Shown: piece after piece, positions 9,123 through 15,664 of the stretch
Numbering within the stretch: position 1 is the stretch's first letter
Layout of the letters: each line of letters opens with the position of its first letter
DNA from: Methylobacterium sp. J-090
GTDB lineage: Bacteria > Pseudomonadota > Alphaproteobacteria > Rhizobiales > Beijerinckiaceae
Assembly: GCF_022829345.1 (NCBI RefSeq)
Contig: NZ_JAKSXV010000081.1
Span: 1-36,925, forward strand
DNA length: 36,925 nucleotides
Direction: 5' to 3'
Program-made: the position numbers and the translations under genes
Notes under the pieces: generated by a model
Database searches by the model: none
Seen by the model: only the letters and a program-made list of their open reading frames with translations
Told to the model about the DNA's origin: nothing

Positions 9123-9565
9123 CGCGCTACCTCCTCGACACCAACATCCTCAGCAACCTCGTACGGTCGGTGCCGTCGGCATCCCTCGTCGCGTGGATGG
9201 CCGATCGGGCCGACGCCGATCTCTTCATCAGTGCCCTGACCGTGGCGGAGATCCGGCGCGGCATCCTCGAACTGCCGGCCGGCCGCCGGCGTGACGGGTT
9301 GGAGGCGTGGTTCTCGGGGCCCGAGGGACCACAGGCCCTGTTCGCCGGCCGGGTCCTGCCCTTTGACGGGACGGCCGGTCTCGCCTGGGCCGCCCTGATG
9401 GCGGAGGGCCGGCGTCAGGGCCGCCCACGCAACGCCCTCGACATGATCATCGCCGCCATCGCGGAGGTCCACGCCTGCACGGTGGTGACCGACAACGAGC
9501 GGGATTTCGCCGGGCTTCCCTTTCTCAATCCGACGCGCACCGCCGAGGCGCGCCGGCGGGACTGA
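9119..9565 (+). CDS. vapC: VapC-type PIN-domain ribonuclease toxin
   Basis: The 148-residue protein starts with GTG and reads YLLDTNILSNLVR, the PIN-domain opening with D7. Further acidic residues are E44 (TVAEIRRG), D108 (ALDMIIAAIAE) and D125/D129 (TDNERDF), forming the Mg2+-dependent RNase site. The length and motif order match VapC/FitB toxins. The gene is translationally coupled to the antitoxin. Known members cut tRNA or rRNA; the target here cannot be predicted. Its 3' end converges on the unknown gene at 9572 with only 6 bases between them. Confidence 0.92.
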   Translation: MTRYLLDTNILSNLVRSVPSASLVAWMADRADADLFISALTVAEIRRGILELPAGRRRDGLEAWFSGPEGPQALFAGRVLPFDGTAGLAWAALMAEGRRQGRPRNALDMIIAAIAEVHACTVVTDNERDFAGLPFLNPTRTAEARRRD

Positions 9566-9571
9566 TCGCCC

Positions 9572-10222
9572 TCACAGCGTCTTCCCGTCGTGCCACACGC
9601 AGTTCGACGCCAGGATGCCGAGGTTCACGTCGGATTTCTGCGGCTGCGGCAGGGTCTTGCCGTCCATGGCGAGGTCGATCTTGATCTCGACCTGGCCCTT
9701 GGCCTCGTTGGTGCGGCGGGAGAAGTAGCAATATTGCTGGAACGGCTGGTCCTCGTTGGCGCGGAAGTTCCAGCCCGTGACGATCTGGCCGTCCATGTAG
9801 GGCACCTGCTTGAACACCGTGAAGGTGGTGTTCACGATGGCCTTCGAGGCGGGCGCGGCGTCGTTGCCGAGCTGCGCCTTCGTCGGAGTCGGTGTGCCGG
9901 CGGCCTTCGGCATCCCGCCCTCGAGCTTCAGGACGTTATCCGTCAGGGTCACCTCGCCCTTGGTCTTCAGGGTCACGTCGGAGAGCGCCGCCTGCATGGC
10001 GGCGGCGATCTTCTCCGCCGCCGTGTCGAACTGGTTCATATAGGCGTAGCCGTAGGAGGCCGCACCGAGACCGATGCCGGCGAGCGCGCAGAACGCGCCG
10101 AAGCCGAGTGACCGGAACAGGAAGGCGCGGGCGGCGATGATCTTCGTCTCAGCGCGCAGGCGCCCGTTGACGTTCTGCGCCAGGACGACGTTCTCCGGCG
10201 TGCCGGTGGTGTGGATGCTCAT
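9572..10222 (-). CDS. Unknown single-pass membrane protein (partner of 10219-11418)
   Basis: The 216-residue protein has an N-terminal cytoplasmic segment, one hydrophobic span at about 36-61 (LFRSLGFGAFCALAGIGLGAA within it) and a long soluble C-terminal domain, presumably periplasmic, with QQYCYFSRRTNEAKGQVEIK and a final NCVWHDGKTL containing one Cys each. I do not recognise the domain. Its ATG overlaps the upstream gene's stop (ATGA, 10219-10222), so the two proteins are made together and probably interact. Ordinary codon usage and GC content suggest a resident gene. Confidence 0.7.
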   Translation of the reverse strand: MSIHTTGTPENVVLAQNVNGRLRAETKIIAARAFLFRSLGFGAFCALAGIGLGAASYGYAYMNQFDTAAEKIAAAMQAALSDVTLKTKGEVTLTDNVLKLEGGMPKAAGTPTPTKAQLGNDAAPASKAIVNTTFTVFKQVPYMDGQIVTGWNFRANEDQPFQQYCYFSRRTNEAKGQVEIKIDLAMDGKTLPQPQKSDVNLGILASNCVWHDGKTL

Positions 10223-11418
10223 GCACCGGCTCCCGCGCTGGCCGGCAAGGATGTCTGCCCGGCCGGACGTCGGTCGATGGGAATCACCGCGCCGGAGGCG
10301 GCGTTCGCCTCACGCGGGGGCTTCGGCTGAGCGAGGCCGATCTCCTGGCGCAGGGCGTCGGTGATGGAATCGAGCATGTAGGGGGTGGCCGCCGGATCGA
10401 CGGTGGCACCGAGGTCGTCCTCGTCCATGAAGGTTTTTCGGACCGAGACCGCGCAAAGCGCCAGGATCGTCGAGGCGAAGGCGGCGCAGAGCGCCGGCAC
10501 GAACACGAAGATGCGCAGGAAGGCGTGCACCTGCGCTTCCGTCACGTCGATGGGGTCGACGCCGTAGACCATGGCGGTGAAGGAGTGCAGCTGCGAGCGG
10601 TTGACCGAGTTGCGGTAGGTCTGCTCGGCATCCGCGACCTTGCGGTCGGCCTCGCCCCGGTCGAGGGCGCTGCGCGCCTTGCGGGCCTCTTCCAGGGCCT
10701 TCGTCACTCCGGCGCGGTCGCTGCCGGCCTTGGCGACGCTGGCGTTGAGGGTCGCCGTGCGGGGGTCGGTGACGCATTTGAGGTTCGAGTAGCGCTGGCC
10801 CCGGCTGTTGGTGCCCGAGATGCGCTCGCAGCGCTGGGCCGGGAGAGCGGAGAGCTGGCTCGCGTTCTCGGCCGCTCGCTTCTCGATCTGGTCGAGTTCG
10901 GCGGTGTACTGGGCCACGCGGGCATCGGCCGCCGAGATCCGCCCGTCGATGGTCCCCCGATCGGCCTGCGCGTCCTTGAGGGCGGTCTTGGCCTTGGCCG
11001 CATCCATCAGGCGGGGGTGGAACATCATCTCGCCGAGCTGCGAAACCGACTTCGTCGTGACACCGGCGGCGAAGATGATACCGATGATGGCCATGATGCG
11101 GATCGCGTAGGAGCGCTGCGTCCGCGCGAGGATGCCCAGTGGCACCCGGCACAGTTCCACCGCCGCGTAGACCAGCGGCGCCAGAAGCATGAAGTAGAAC
11201 GCCTTGGAATCACCGTCGCTGTAGACCCCGGCGAACAGCCATGCGCCCCAGAGCGAGGCGCCGATGACCATGAATTCGACGAGATAGGCAATGCCGACGT
11301 AGCCCCACTTGATGCGGTAGCCCTTCTCGACGTGGCGCTCATGGGTCCAGCGATCGGATTCCCGCTGCCATTCGCGGCGCTCGCGCTGGACATCCCGGCT
11401 GGGCGGCGTCTTTCGCAT
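10219..11418 (-). CDS. Unknown polytopic membrane protein with central coiled coil
   Basis: The 399-residue protein has three hydrophobic segments near the N-terminus (about 38-66, 73-97, 103-125), a long charged helical region (about 138-270) containing a cysteine pair C197/C215 in a short loop, a fourth membrane segment at about 300-327 and a disordered tail. The architecture (membrane spans flanking a coiled coil) is similar in outline to DUF4407-like proteins, but I cannot match it by sequence. It is the first gene of a two-gene unit with the single-pass protein at 9572. The 256 bases between its start and the divergent antiporter gene contain no other convincing ORF and should hold both promoters. 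Confidence 0.72.
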   Translation of the reverse strand: MRKTPPSRDVQRERREWQRESDRWTHERHVEKGYRIKWGYVGIAYLVEFMVIGASLWGAWLFAGVYSDGDSKAFYFMLLAPLVYAAVELCRVPLGILARTQRSYAIRIMAIIGIIFAAGVTTKSVSQLGEMMFHPRLMDAAKAKTALKDAQADRGTIDGRISAADARVAQYTAELDQIEKRAAENASQLSALPAQRCERISGTNSRGQRYSNLKCVTDPRTATLNASVAKAGSDRAGVTKALEEARKARSALDRGEADRKVADAEQTYRNSVNRSQLHSFTAMVYGVDPIDVTEAQVHAFLRIFVFVPALCAAFASTILALCAVSVRKTFMDEDDLGATVDPAATPYMLDSITDALRQEIGLAQPKPPREANAASGAVIPIDRRPAGQTSLPASAGAGA

Positions 11419-11674
11419 GGGGCACTCGTGTCTCGAAACGCGACGAACGCCGCACTTAACATTCCGTTACGCCCCCGGCTAAGCGGGTATTGTGCCGTTT
11501 TTGCGCCGAGCCGTGCGGTGCGTTGTCCGTGCAACGCCACCGGGCGCGGGATTCGTGCGATCCGGCCCGAACGGCGATTGCGCCCCCGTGCCCCCGGACC
11601 GCATGATCGTCGGGACCGAGCCCCACAAGGGAGCTCGGCCGATGGCGCCGGCCGGAAGGAGACCCTGAGACCAC

Positions 11675-13519
11675 ATGACGGACATGCACGCCGGCTCCTA
11701 CAAGGAAGCGATCCTGTTCCTCGTCACCGCCGGCGTGGTGGTGCCGCTGTTCCATCGGCTGCGCATCTCTCCCGTGCTCGGGTTCATCGGCGCGGGGGCC
11801 CTCCTCGGGCCGTTCGGCCTCGGCCGCCTCGCCGAGGCCTATCCGTGGCTGTCCTGGGTCACCATCGGCAACCGGGCCGAGATCGCGCATCTGGCCGAGT
11901 TCGGCGTGATCTTCCTCATGTTCATGATCGGCGTCGAGCTGTCTTGGGAGCGCCTACGCACCCTGCGCCGCCTCGTCTTCGGCCTCGGCTCGATCCAGGT
12001 GGTCGCCTCGGCCCTGGTGATCGGCGCCATCCTGTACGCCCTGGCGGTGCCGCTCGCCGCCGCCGCCATTGTCGGTCTGGCGCTGGCCCTGTCTTCCACG
12101 GCGGTGGTGCTGCCGGTGCTGGCCGAGCAGAAGCGCCTCAACACGCCGGCCGGCCGGGCGAGCTTCGCGGTGCTGCTGTTCCAGGATCTCGCCGTGGCGC
12201 CGGTCCTGTTCGCCATCGCGGTGCTGGGGCGCAGCGACGGGGCCAATGTCGGCGGGGCGCTGGCCTTCGCCCTGGGGCAGGCGGCGGTGGCCATCGTCGT
12301 CATCGTGGTGGCGGGGCGCCTCGCCCTGCGGCCCCTGTTCCAGCTCGTGGCCCGCACGCGTTCGCCCGAACTGTTCATGGCGGCCTGCCTCCTCGTCATC
12401 ATCGGCACGGCGCTCACCGCCGCCGCCGCCGGCCTGTCCATGACGCTCGGCGCCTTCGTCGCCGGACTGCTGCTCGCCGAGACCGAGTACCGCCGGGCCA
12501 TCGAGGCCACCATCGACCCGTTCAAGGGCCTGCTGCTCGGCGTGTTCTTCGTCTCCGTCGGCATGAACCTCGATCCGGCCCATCTCATGGCGGCGCCCGG
12601 CGCCATCCTGGGCCTCGCCCTGGGGCTGACCCTGATCAAAGGTGTGATCATCGTCGCGGCCGCCCGCTTCCTCCGGCTGTCGCGCGCCGTCGGCCTCGAG
12701 GCGGCGCTGCTGCTCGGTCCCGGCGGCGAGTTCGCGTTCGTGCTCATCGGCGGCGCGCTCGCCGGAAACCTTGTGCCCGAGGAGGTGGGCCAAGCCGCCC
12801 TCATCGTCACCACGGTGACGATGATCGCGATTCCGGCGCTGGCCGTCCTCGCCCGCCGCCTCGGCAAGCGGATGGCTCGGGGTCAGCTCGGCCGCGCCCG
12901 GGCCGAACCCGTGCCGGACAAGCAGCAGAACCGCGTGATCATCGCCGGTTACGGCCGGGTCGGGCGACTCGTCGGCGAGATGCTGGCCCGCCACAAGATC
13001 CCGTATCTCGCGCTGGATGCCGACGCGGCCCGCGTCTCGGAGCACCGCCGCCTCGGCAATCCGGTGTATTTCGGCGACTCGGCCAATGCGGAACTCCTGC
13101 GCCGCTGCGACATCGCCAATGCGCGGGCGCTGGTCGTCACCCTCGACAATCCGCATGCGGTGGAAGCTGTGGTGGAGGCGGCGCGAGCCGAGCGCGCCGA
13201 CATCACCATCGTGGCCCGGGCCCGCGACGCGCGCCACGCCACGGCCCTCTACGAGATGGGTGTCGACGATGCGGTGCCCGAGACCATCGAGGCCTCCCTG
13301 CAACTGTCGGAAGCCGTCCTCGTCGATGTCGGCGTGCCCATGGGCCTCGTCATCGCCTCGATCCACGAGCGGCGCGACGAGTACCGCGCCATGCTCCGGA
13401 AGAAGGAGACCGAGGTGCGCCCCGCCTTCCGCGCCCGCCGCACGGTGGGCAAGGGCACCGAGGCGCGGGACGCGGCGTCGCCCAAGGACGAGGCGAAGCC
13501 GGCGGTCAAGAGCGCGTAG
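11675..13519 (+). CDS. KefB/KefC-type cation:proton antiporter (CPA2 family)
   Basis: The 614-residue protein has about 12 hydrophobic segments in residues 1-400, with the antiporter signature HLAEFGVIFLMFMIGVEL and the FQDLAVAP motif, where the Asp is essential in the family. From about residue 418 comes a TrkA-N/RCK nucleotide-binding domain with VIIAGYGRVGR (GxGxxG) and a conserved ALDADAARV turn. This is the layout of glutathione-gated K+ efflux proteins KefB/KefC. It likely exchanges K+ (or Na+) for H+ at the inner membrane and is gated by nucleotide or electrophile conjugates. No KefF/KefG-type ancillary gene is adjacent. An AAGGAG lies somewhat far upstream of the ATG. Confidence 0.93.
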   Translation: MTDMHAGSYKEAILFLVTAGVVVPLFHRLRISPVLGFIGAGALLGPFGLGRLAEAYPWLSWVTIGNRAEIAHLAEFGVIFLMFMIGVELSWERLRTLRRLVFGLGSIQVVASALVIGAILYALAVPLAAAAIVGLALALSSTAVVLPVLAEQKRLNTPAGRASFAVLLFQDLAVAPVLFAIAVLGRSDGANVGGALAFALGQAAVAIVVIVVAGRLALRPLFQLVARTRSPELFMAACLLVIIGTALTAAAAGLSMTLGAFVAGLLLAETEYRRAIEATIDPFKGLLLGVFFVSVGMNLDPAHLMAAPGAILGLALGLTLIKGVIIVAAARFLRLSRAVGLEAALLLGPGGEFAFVLIGGALAGNLVPEEVGQAALIVTTVTMIAIPALAVLARRLGKRMARGQLGRARAEPVPDKQQNRVIIAGYGRVGRLVGEMLARHKIPYLALDADAARVSEHRRLGNPVYFGDSANAELLRRCDIANARALVVTLDNPHAVEAVVEAARAERADITIVARARDARHATALYEMGVDDAVPETIEASLQLSEAVLVDVGVPMGLVIASIHERRDEYRAMLRKKETEVRPAFRARRTVGKGTEARDAASPKDEAKPAVKSA

Positions 13520-13551
13520 GGAGCGGTCGCCCTCTCCCGCACGGTCGTGAC

Positions 13552-13725
13552 TTAGCCGTGGCAGGCGCATCCGGAATGGCCGCAACCGTCATGGGAGGCG
13601 TGGCCGTCGGCGCAGGCCTCGCAGCAGAAGGTCTTGCCGTCCCGCTCGATCCCGGTGCCCGTCTTCACCGTGCAGACGCAGTCGGCGCACGCGCAGGGAA
13701 TCATCTCGGCAGTCGCATCGGCCAT
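13552..13725 (-). CDS. Bacterial metallothionein (SmtA/BmtA type)
   Basis: The 57-residue protein contains 10 Cys and several His: the N-terminal cluster CACADCVC (C11, C13, C16, C18), CCEACADGHASHDGCGH (C34, C35, C38, C48) and SGCACHG (C53, C55). All nine cysteines of cyanobacterial SmtA align, plus one extra (C35), and the central zinc-finger-like EACADGH matches closely. Members bind four Zn2+ (or Cd2+, Cu+) in one cluster and buffer or detoxify metal in the cytoplasm. The start is the ATG at 13725. It converges on the antiporter gene. No SmtB-type repressor gene is adjacent. The gene is easily missed because it is short and sits inside a longer open frame. Confidence 0.93.
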   Translation of the reverse strand: MADATAEMIPCACADCVCTVKTGTGIERDGKTFCCEACADGHASHDGCGHSGCACHG

Positions 13726-13900
13726 GGAAAACGATCCCTCGTTCGCAGGTGGATGGAGCGCATTCTTGCCAACGGCGCGCCCATCCGCAAGCCGTGCGCG
13801 GTTCCCCCGACGAAGATAGTCCCCACCGCAGGGGCGAAGCGTGCTAGGGATCGGCCAACCCCGCACGACCCCGTGCCCTGGGCAACTCCACGAGGCCCCA

Positions 13901-14146
13901 GTGGCGAACGCGTTCAAGAGCGGTGCATCCCAATCGCGCACGACCGACGATTTCAACGAGCGCGCCAAGCGTCTCTCGGAGCGGCTCGGTGCCATCGAGA
14001 AGCCCGCCCAGATGAAGCGCGGGAATGCGCCGCGCCGCTCGTTCAAGGCCGGGCCGCGCCCCGAGGCCGACACCGAGCCGAAGGACGAGCAGGTCGAAGG
14101 TCAGACCGAAGCCGCCGAGACCAACGAGACCGAATCCGAAGCTTGA
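13901..14146 (+). CDS. Small hydrophilic, probably disordered protein
   Basis: This is an 81-residue protein when started at GTG 13901, which has GAGG five bases upstream; a longer frame from GTG 13841 is possible but adds residues of poor composition. It starts VANAFKSGASQSRTTDDFNERAKRLSERL in two short helical stretches and ends in an acidic, low-complexity tail (EADTEPKDEQVEGQTEAAE). I recognise no domain. It diverges from the metallothionein gene and converges on the DUF6481 gene across a hairpin terminator. Confidence 0.5.
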   Translation: MANAFKSGASQSRTTDDFNERAKRLSERLGAIEKPAQMKRGNAPRRSFKAGPRPEADTEPKDEQVEGQTEAAETNETESEA

Positions 14147-14171
14147 ACGGCGGCGGGACGGACATGAAAAA

Positions 14172-14195
14172 GGGGCCGACGACGGCGTCGGCCCC
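14172..14195 (-). terminator. Rho-independent terminator for the DUF6481 gene
   Basis: A perfect 10-bp stem (GGGGCCGACG / CGTCGGCCCC) with a 4-base loop lies at 14172-14195. On the minus strand it is followed by five T residues (A5 at 14167-14171 on the plus strand), which fits termination of the DUF6481 transcript. It can also act weakly for the plus-strand gene ending at 14146. Confidence 0.8.
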
Positions 14196-14222
14196 CCTTC
14201 GTTCAGACCCGGAAACGCAAGA

Positions 14223-14597
14223 TCAGCGACGGGCTTTGGCCTTGCGGGCGGCATAGCGCGCGTCGCGCGCGGCCTTCTTCTCGGCCAGCTCGGTGGCCCT
14301 GCGCTCGGCGGCGGCCAGGGCCTCGGCCTCCTCGCGGGCGATCTGGGCCGCGAGTTCGGCCTCCTCGCGGGCTCGTTTCTCCTCGGCGGCCTGGCGCTCG
14401 GCGGTGATCCGGGCGGCCTCGCGCTCCCTGGCCCGCTCCTCGCGGGCGCGGGAGACCGCGGCACGGGCCTCGGCCTTGGCGATCATGTCCGGGTCATCCG
14501 CCGGGGGACGGGCCTTGAATTTTTCCAGCAGCATCTGCTTGGCGCTGGCGGAGTTCTTGCGGCGATCGTCGAAATTCCTGTAGTCGAAGGCGCCCAT
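14223..14597 (-). CDS. DUF6481 family protein
   Basis: The 124-residue protein has an N-terminal conserved FDYRNFDDRRKNSASAKQ followed by LLEKFKARP, the signature of DUF6481, then one long charged helix (about 40-120) very rich in A, E and R (EERAREREAARITAERQAAE) ending in a basic tail KKAARDARYAARKAKARR. It is probably a cytoplasmic coiled coil that may bind nucleic acid through the basic end; no function is known for the family. It often occurs near cspA in this group, as here (cspA is upstream on the same strand, 207 bases away). A strong terminator follows. Confidence 0.82.
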   Translation of the reverse strand: MGAFDYRNFDDRRKNSASAKQMLLEKFKARPPADDPDMIAKAEARAAVSRAREERAREREAARITAERQAAEEKRAREEAELAAQIAREEAEALAAAERRATELAEKKAARDARYAARKAKARR

Positions 14598-14728
14598 CTG
14601 ACCTTTCTCGTGGTGTGTCGCGGCCGAGCCCGCCTCGCGGGGCGCGCGGCCGTAGGGTGAATCAGAACGGTTGGAAAGCTGTGTCGATCGGGGCAGCCAA
14701 TGCCCGAACGACGATCCGGAATCAACAG

Positions 14729-14753
14729 AAGCCGCCCGGTGGCGAGCGGCTTC
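14729..14753 (-). terminator. Hairpin after cspA, possible terminator
   Basis: Inverted repeat GAAGCCGC / GCGGCTTC (14729-14736 and 14746-14753) with a 10-base loop lies about 50 bases past the cspA stop on the minus strand. The following bases (TGTTGATT) are only moderately T-rich, so termination is plausible but uncertain. Confidence 0.35.
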
Positions 14754-14804
14754 CCTTCGAGATGTTGAATCGATGCCTCAGTAGCCGGGCACCGAGGCCC
14801 GCAC

Positions 14805-15014
14805 TCAGGCCGCCTGGAGGTTTCCAGCGGATTGTTTGCCCGTGCGGCGATCGCTCTCGATCTCGTAGGACAGCTTCTGCCCCTCGATCAGGTTACGCAT
14901 CCCGGCGCGCTCGACGGCGGAGATGTGGACGAACACGTCCTTGCTGCCGTCATCCGGCTGGATGAAGCCGTAGCCCTTGGTCTCGTTGAACCATTTCACG
15001 GTGCCCGTGCTCAT
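14805..15014 (-). CDS. cspA: Cold-shock domain protein (CspA family)
   Basis: The 69-residue protein is a single cold-shock domain: [19 protein letters not shown] contains RNP1 (KGYGFIQ), and VFVHISAVE contains RNP2. The length matches CspA family members, which bind single-stranded RNA/DNA and prevent secondary structure. The ATG at 15014 is preceded by AAAGGA on the minus strand. The leader has a tandem 15-bp repeat and a stable hairpin, suggesting post-transcriptional control, common for cold-shock genes. Confidence 0.95.
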   Translation of the reverse strand: MSTGTVKWFNETKGYGFIQPDDGSKDVFVHISAVERAGMRNLIEGQKLSYEIESDRRTGKQSAGNLQAA

Positions 15015-15025
15015 GGCTTATCCTT

Positions 15026-15055
15026 TCGTCGTGAGAAGTCTCGTCGTGAGTAGTC
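15026..15055 (-). repeat. Two tandem 15-bp repeats in the cspA leader
   Basis: On the plus strand TCGTCGTGAGAAGTC (15026-15040) is followed directly by TCGTCGTGAGTAGTC (15041-15055), with one mismatch. They lie just upstream of the cspA ribosome-binding site and are not part of a coding frame I would accept. Confidence 0.75.
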
Positions 15056-15067
15056 GTGCCTACTTCC

Positions 15068-15087
15068 CCGAGCATTCGCATGCTCGG
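15068..15087 (-). promoter_or_regulatory. GNRA-type hairpin in the cspA 5' leader
   Basis: On the minus strand an 8-bp perfect stem CCGAGCAT / ATGCTCGG encloses a GCGA tetraloop, a GNRA class that is unusually stable in RNA. It lies about 54 bases upstream of the cspA start and would form in a leader transcript. Whether transcription starts upstream of it is not known. Confidence 0.5.
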
Positions 15088-15664
15088 CTCCTGGGCCGCA
15101 GGTCGGTGGGATGCCGTATGATCGAGGCGGCACCTCGCACAGTCCCGTGGGACCGGCTGGCCCAAAAAGGACCGGAGGATGCGCAGCCGGGCTGGGGAGC
15201 GTCCATAGTGAGAAAGATGTGATCTAGGAAGCCTGCGACGGACAGACAAGGCGCGAGGCCCGGCGGGGTTCCCGCAGACGCGTCCGTTCGCAGTTCGTCC
15301 CGCCCGGGCGACGGCCATGTCGGATGGTCACGTCCGCCCTGTCTCCGGGGCGTCGTCGAGGGCGCCACCGAGGGGGATGGCGAAGGCCCGAAGGTTGTGC
15401 CGCATGGCGGTGTGGTTGCCGCATGACGGTGTGACGGCTACGCTACAGGACGGTGGGAACGACGCGTTTGGGGGCTTCCGGGAGGAACCCGCAGGGTCGC
15501 GGAACGTCACCGGTCGTGTCGGCGCGGCCTTAACCGCGTGGAGACGGGTCGGACGAGTTACTGGACCGGCATCGAAGCGGGGGCGGGATGACGGCGGTGA
15601 ACATGTGGACTCCGAGCGGGCCGTTTAGTAGCGCGGGCCGACTCCCCGGTGGGACGCGTCGTCG
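15088..15664. other. Non-coding gap between cspA and tamA
   Basis: No convincing gene is seen. Short open frames here have proline/arginine-rich translations without domains or ribosome-binding sites. The stretch around 15185-15235 is less GC-rich than its surroundings and may hold the cspA promoter on the minus strand (a CACTAT element is visible). The right half presumably contains the tamA promoter and an imperfect tandem repeat at 15399-15433. Confidence 0.5.
15399..15433. repeat. Imperfect tandem repeat in the tamA upstream region
   Basis: GCCGCATGGCGGTGTG (15399-15414) recurs as GCCGCATGACGGTGTG (15418-15433), with one mismatch and a 19-base period. It lies in the non-coding gap upstream of tamA. 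The function is unknown. Confidence 0.6.

Noticed and set aside
10525..14256. A 1243-codon plus-strand open frame
   Set aside because: It is antisense to the membrane protein and then out of frame with the antiporter, which has clear family motifs. Its translation is rich in R, G, A and P with no domain, as expected from high-GC shadow frames.
15317..15628. A 103-residue plus-strand frame in the cspA-tamA gap
   Set aside because: No domain, no ribosome-binding site, composition like random GC-rich DNA.
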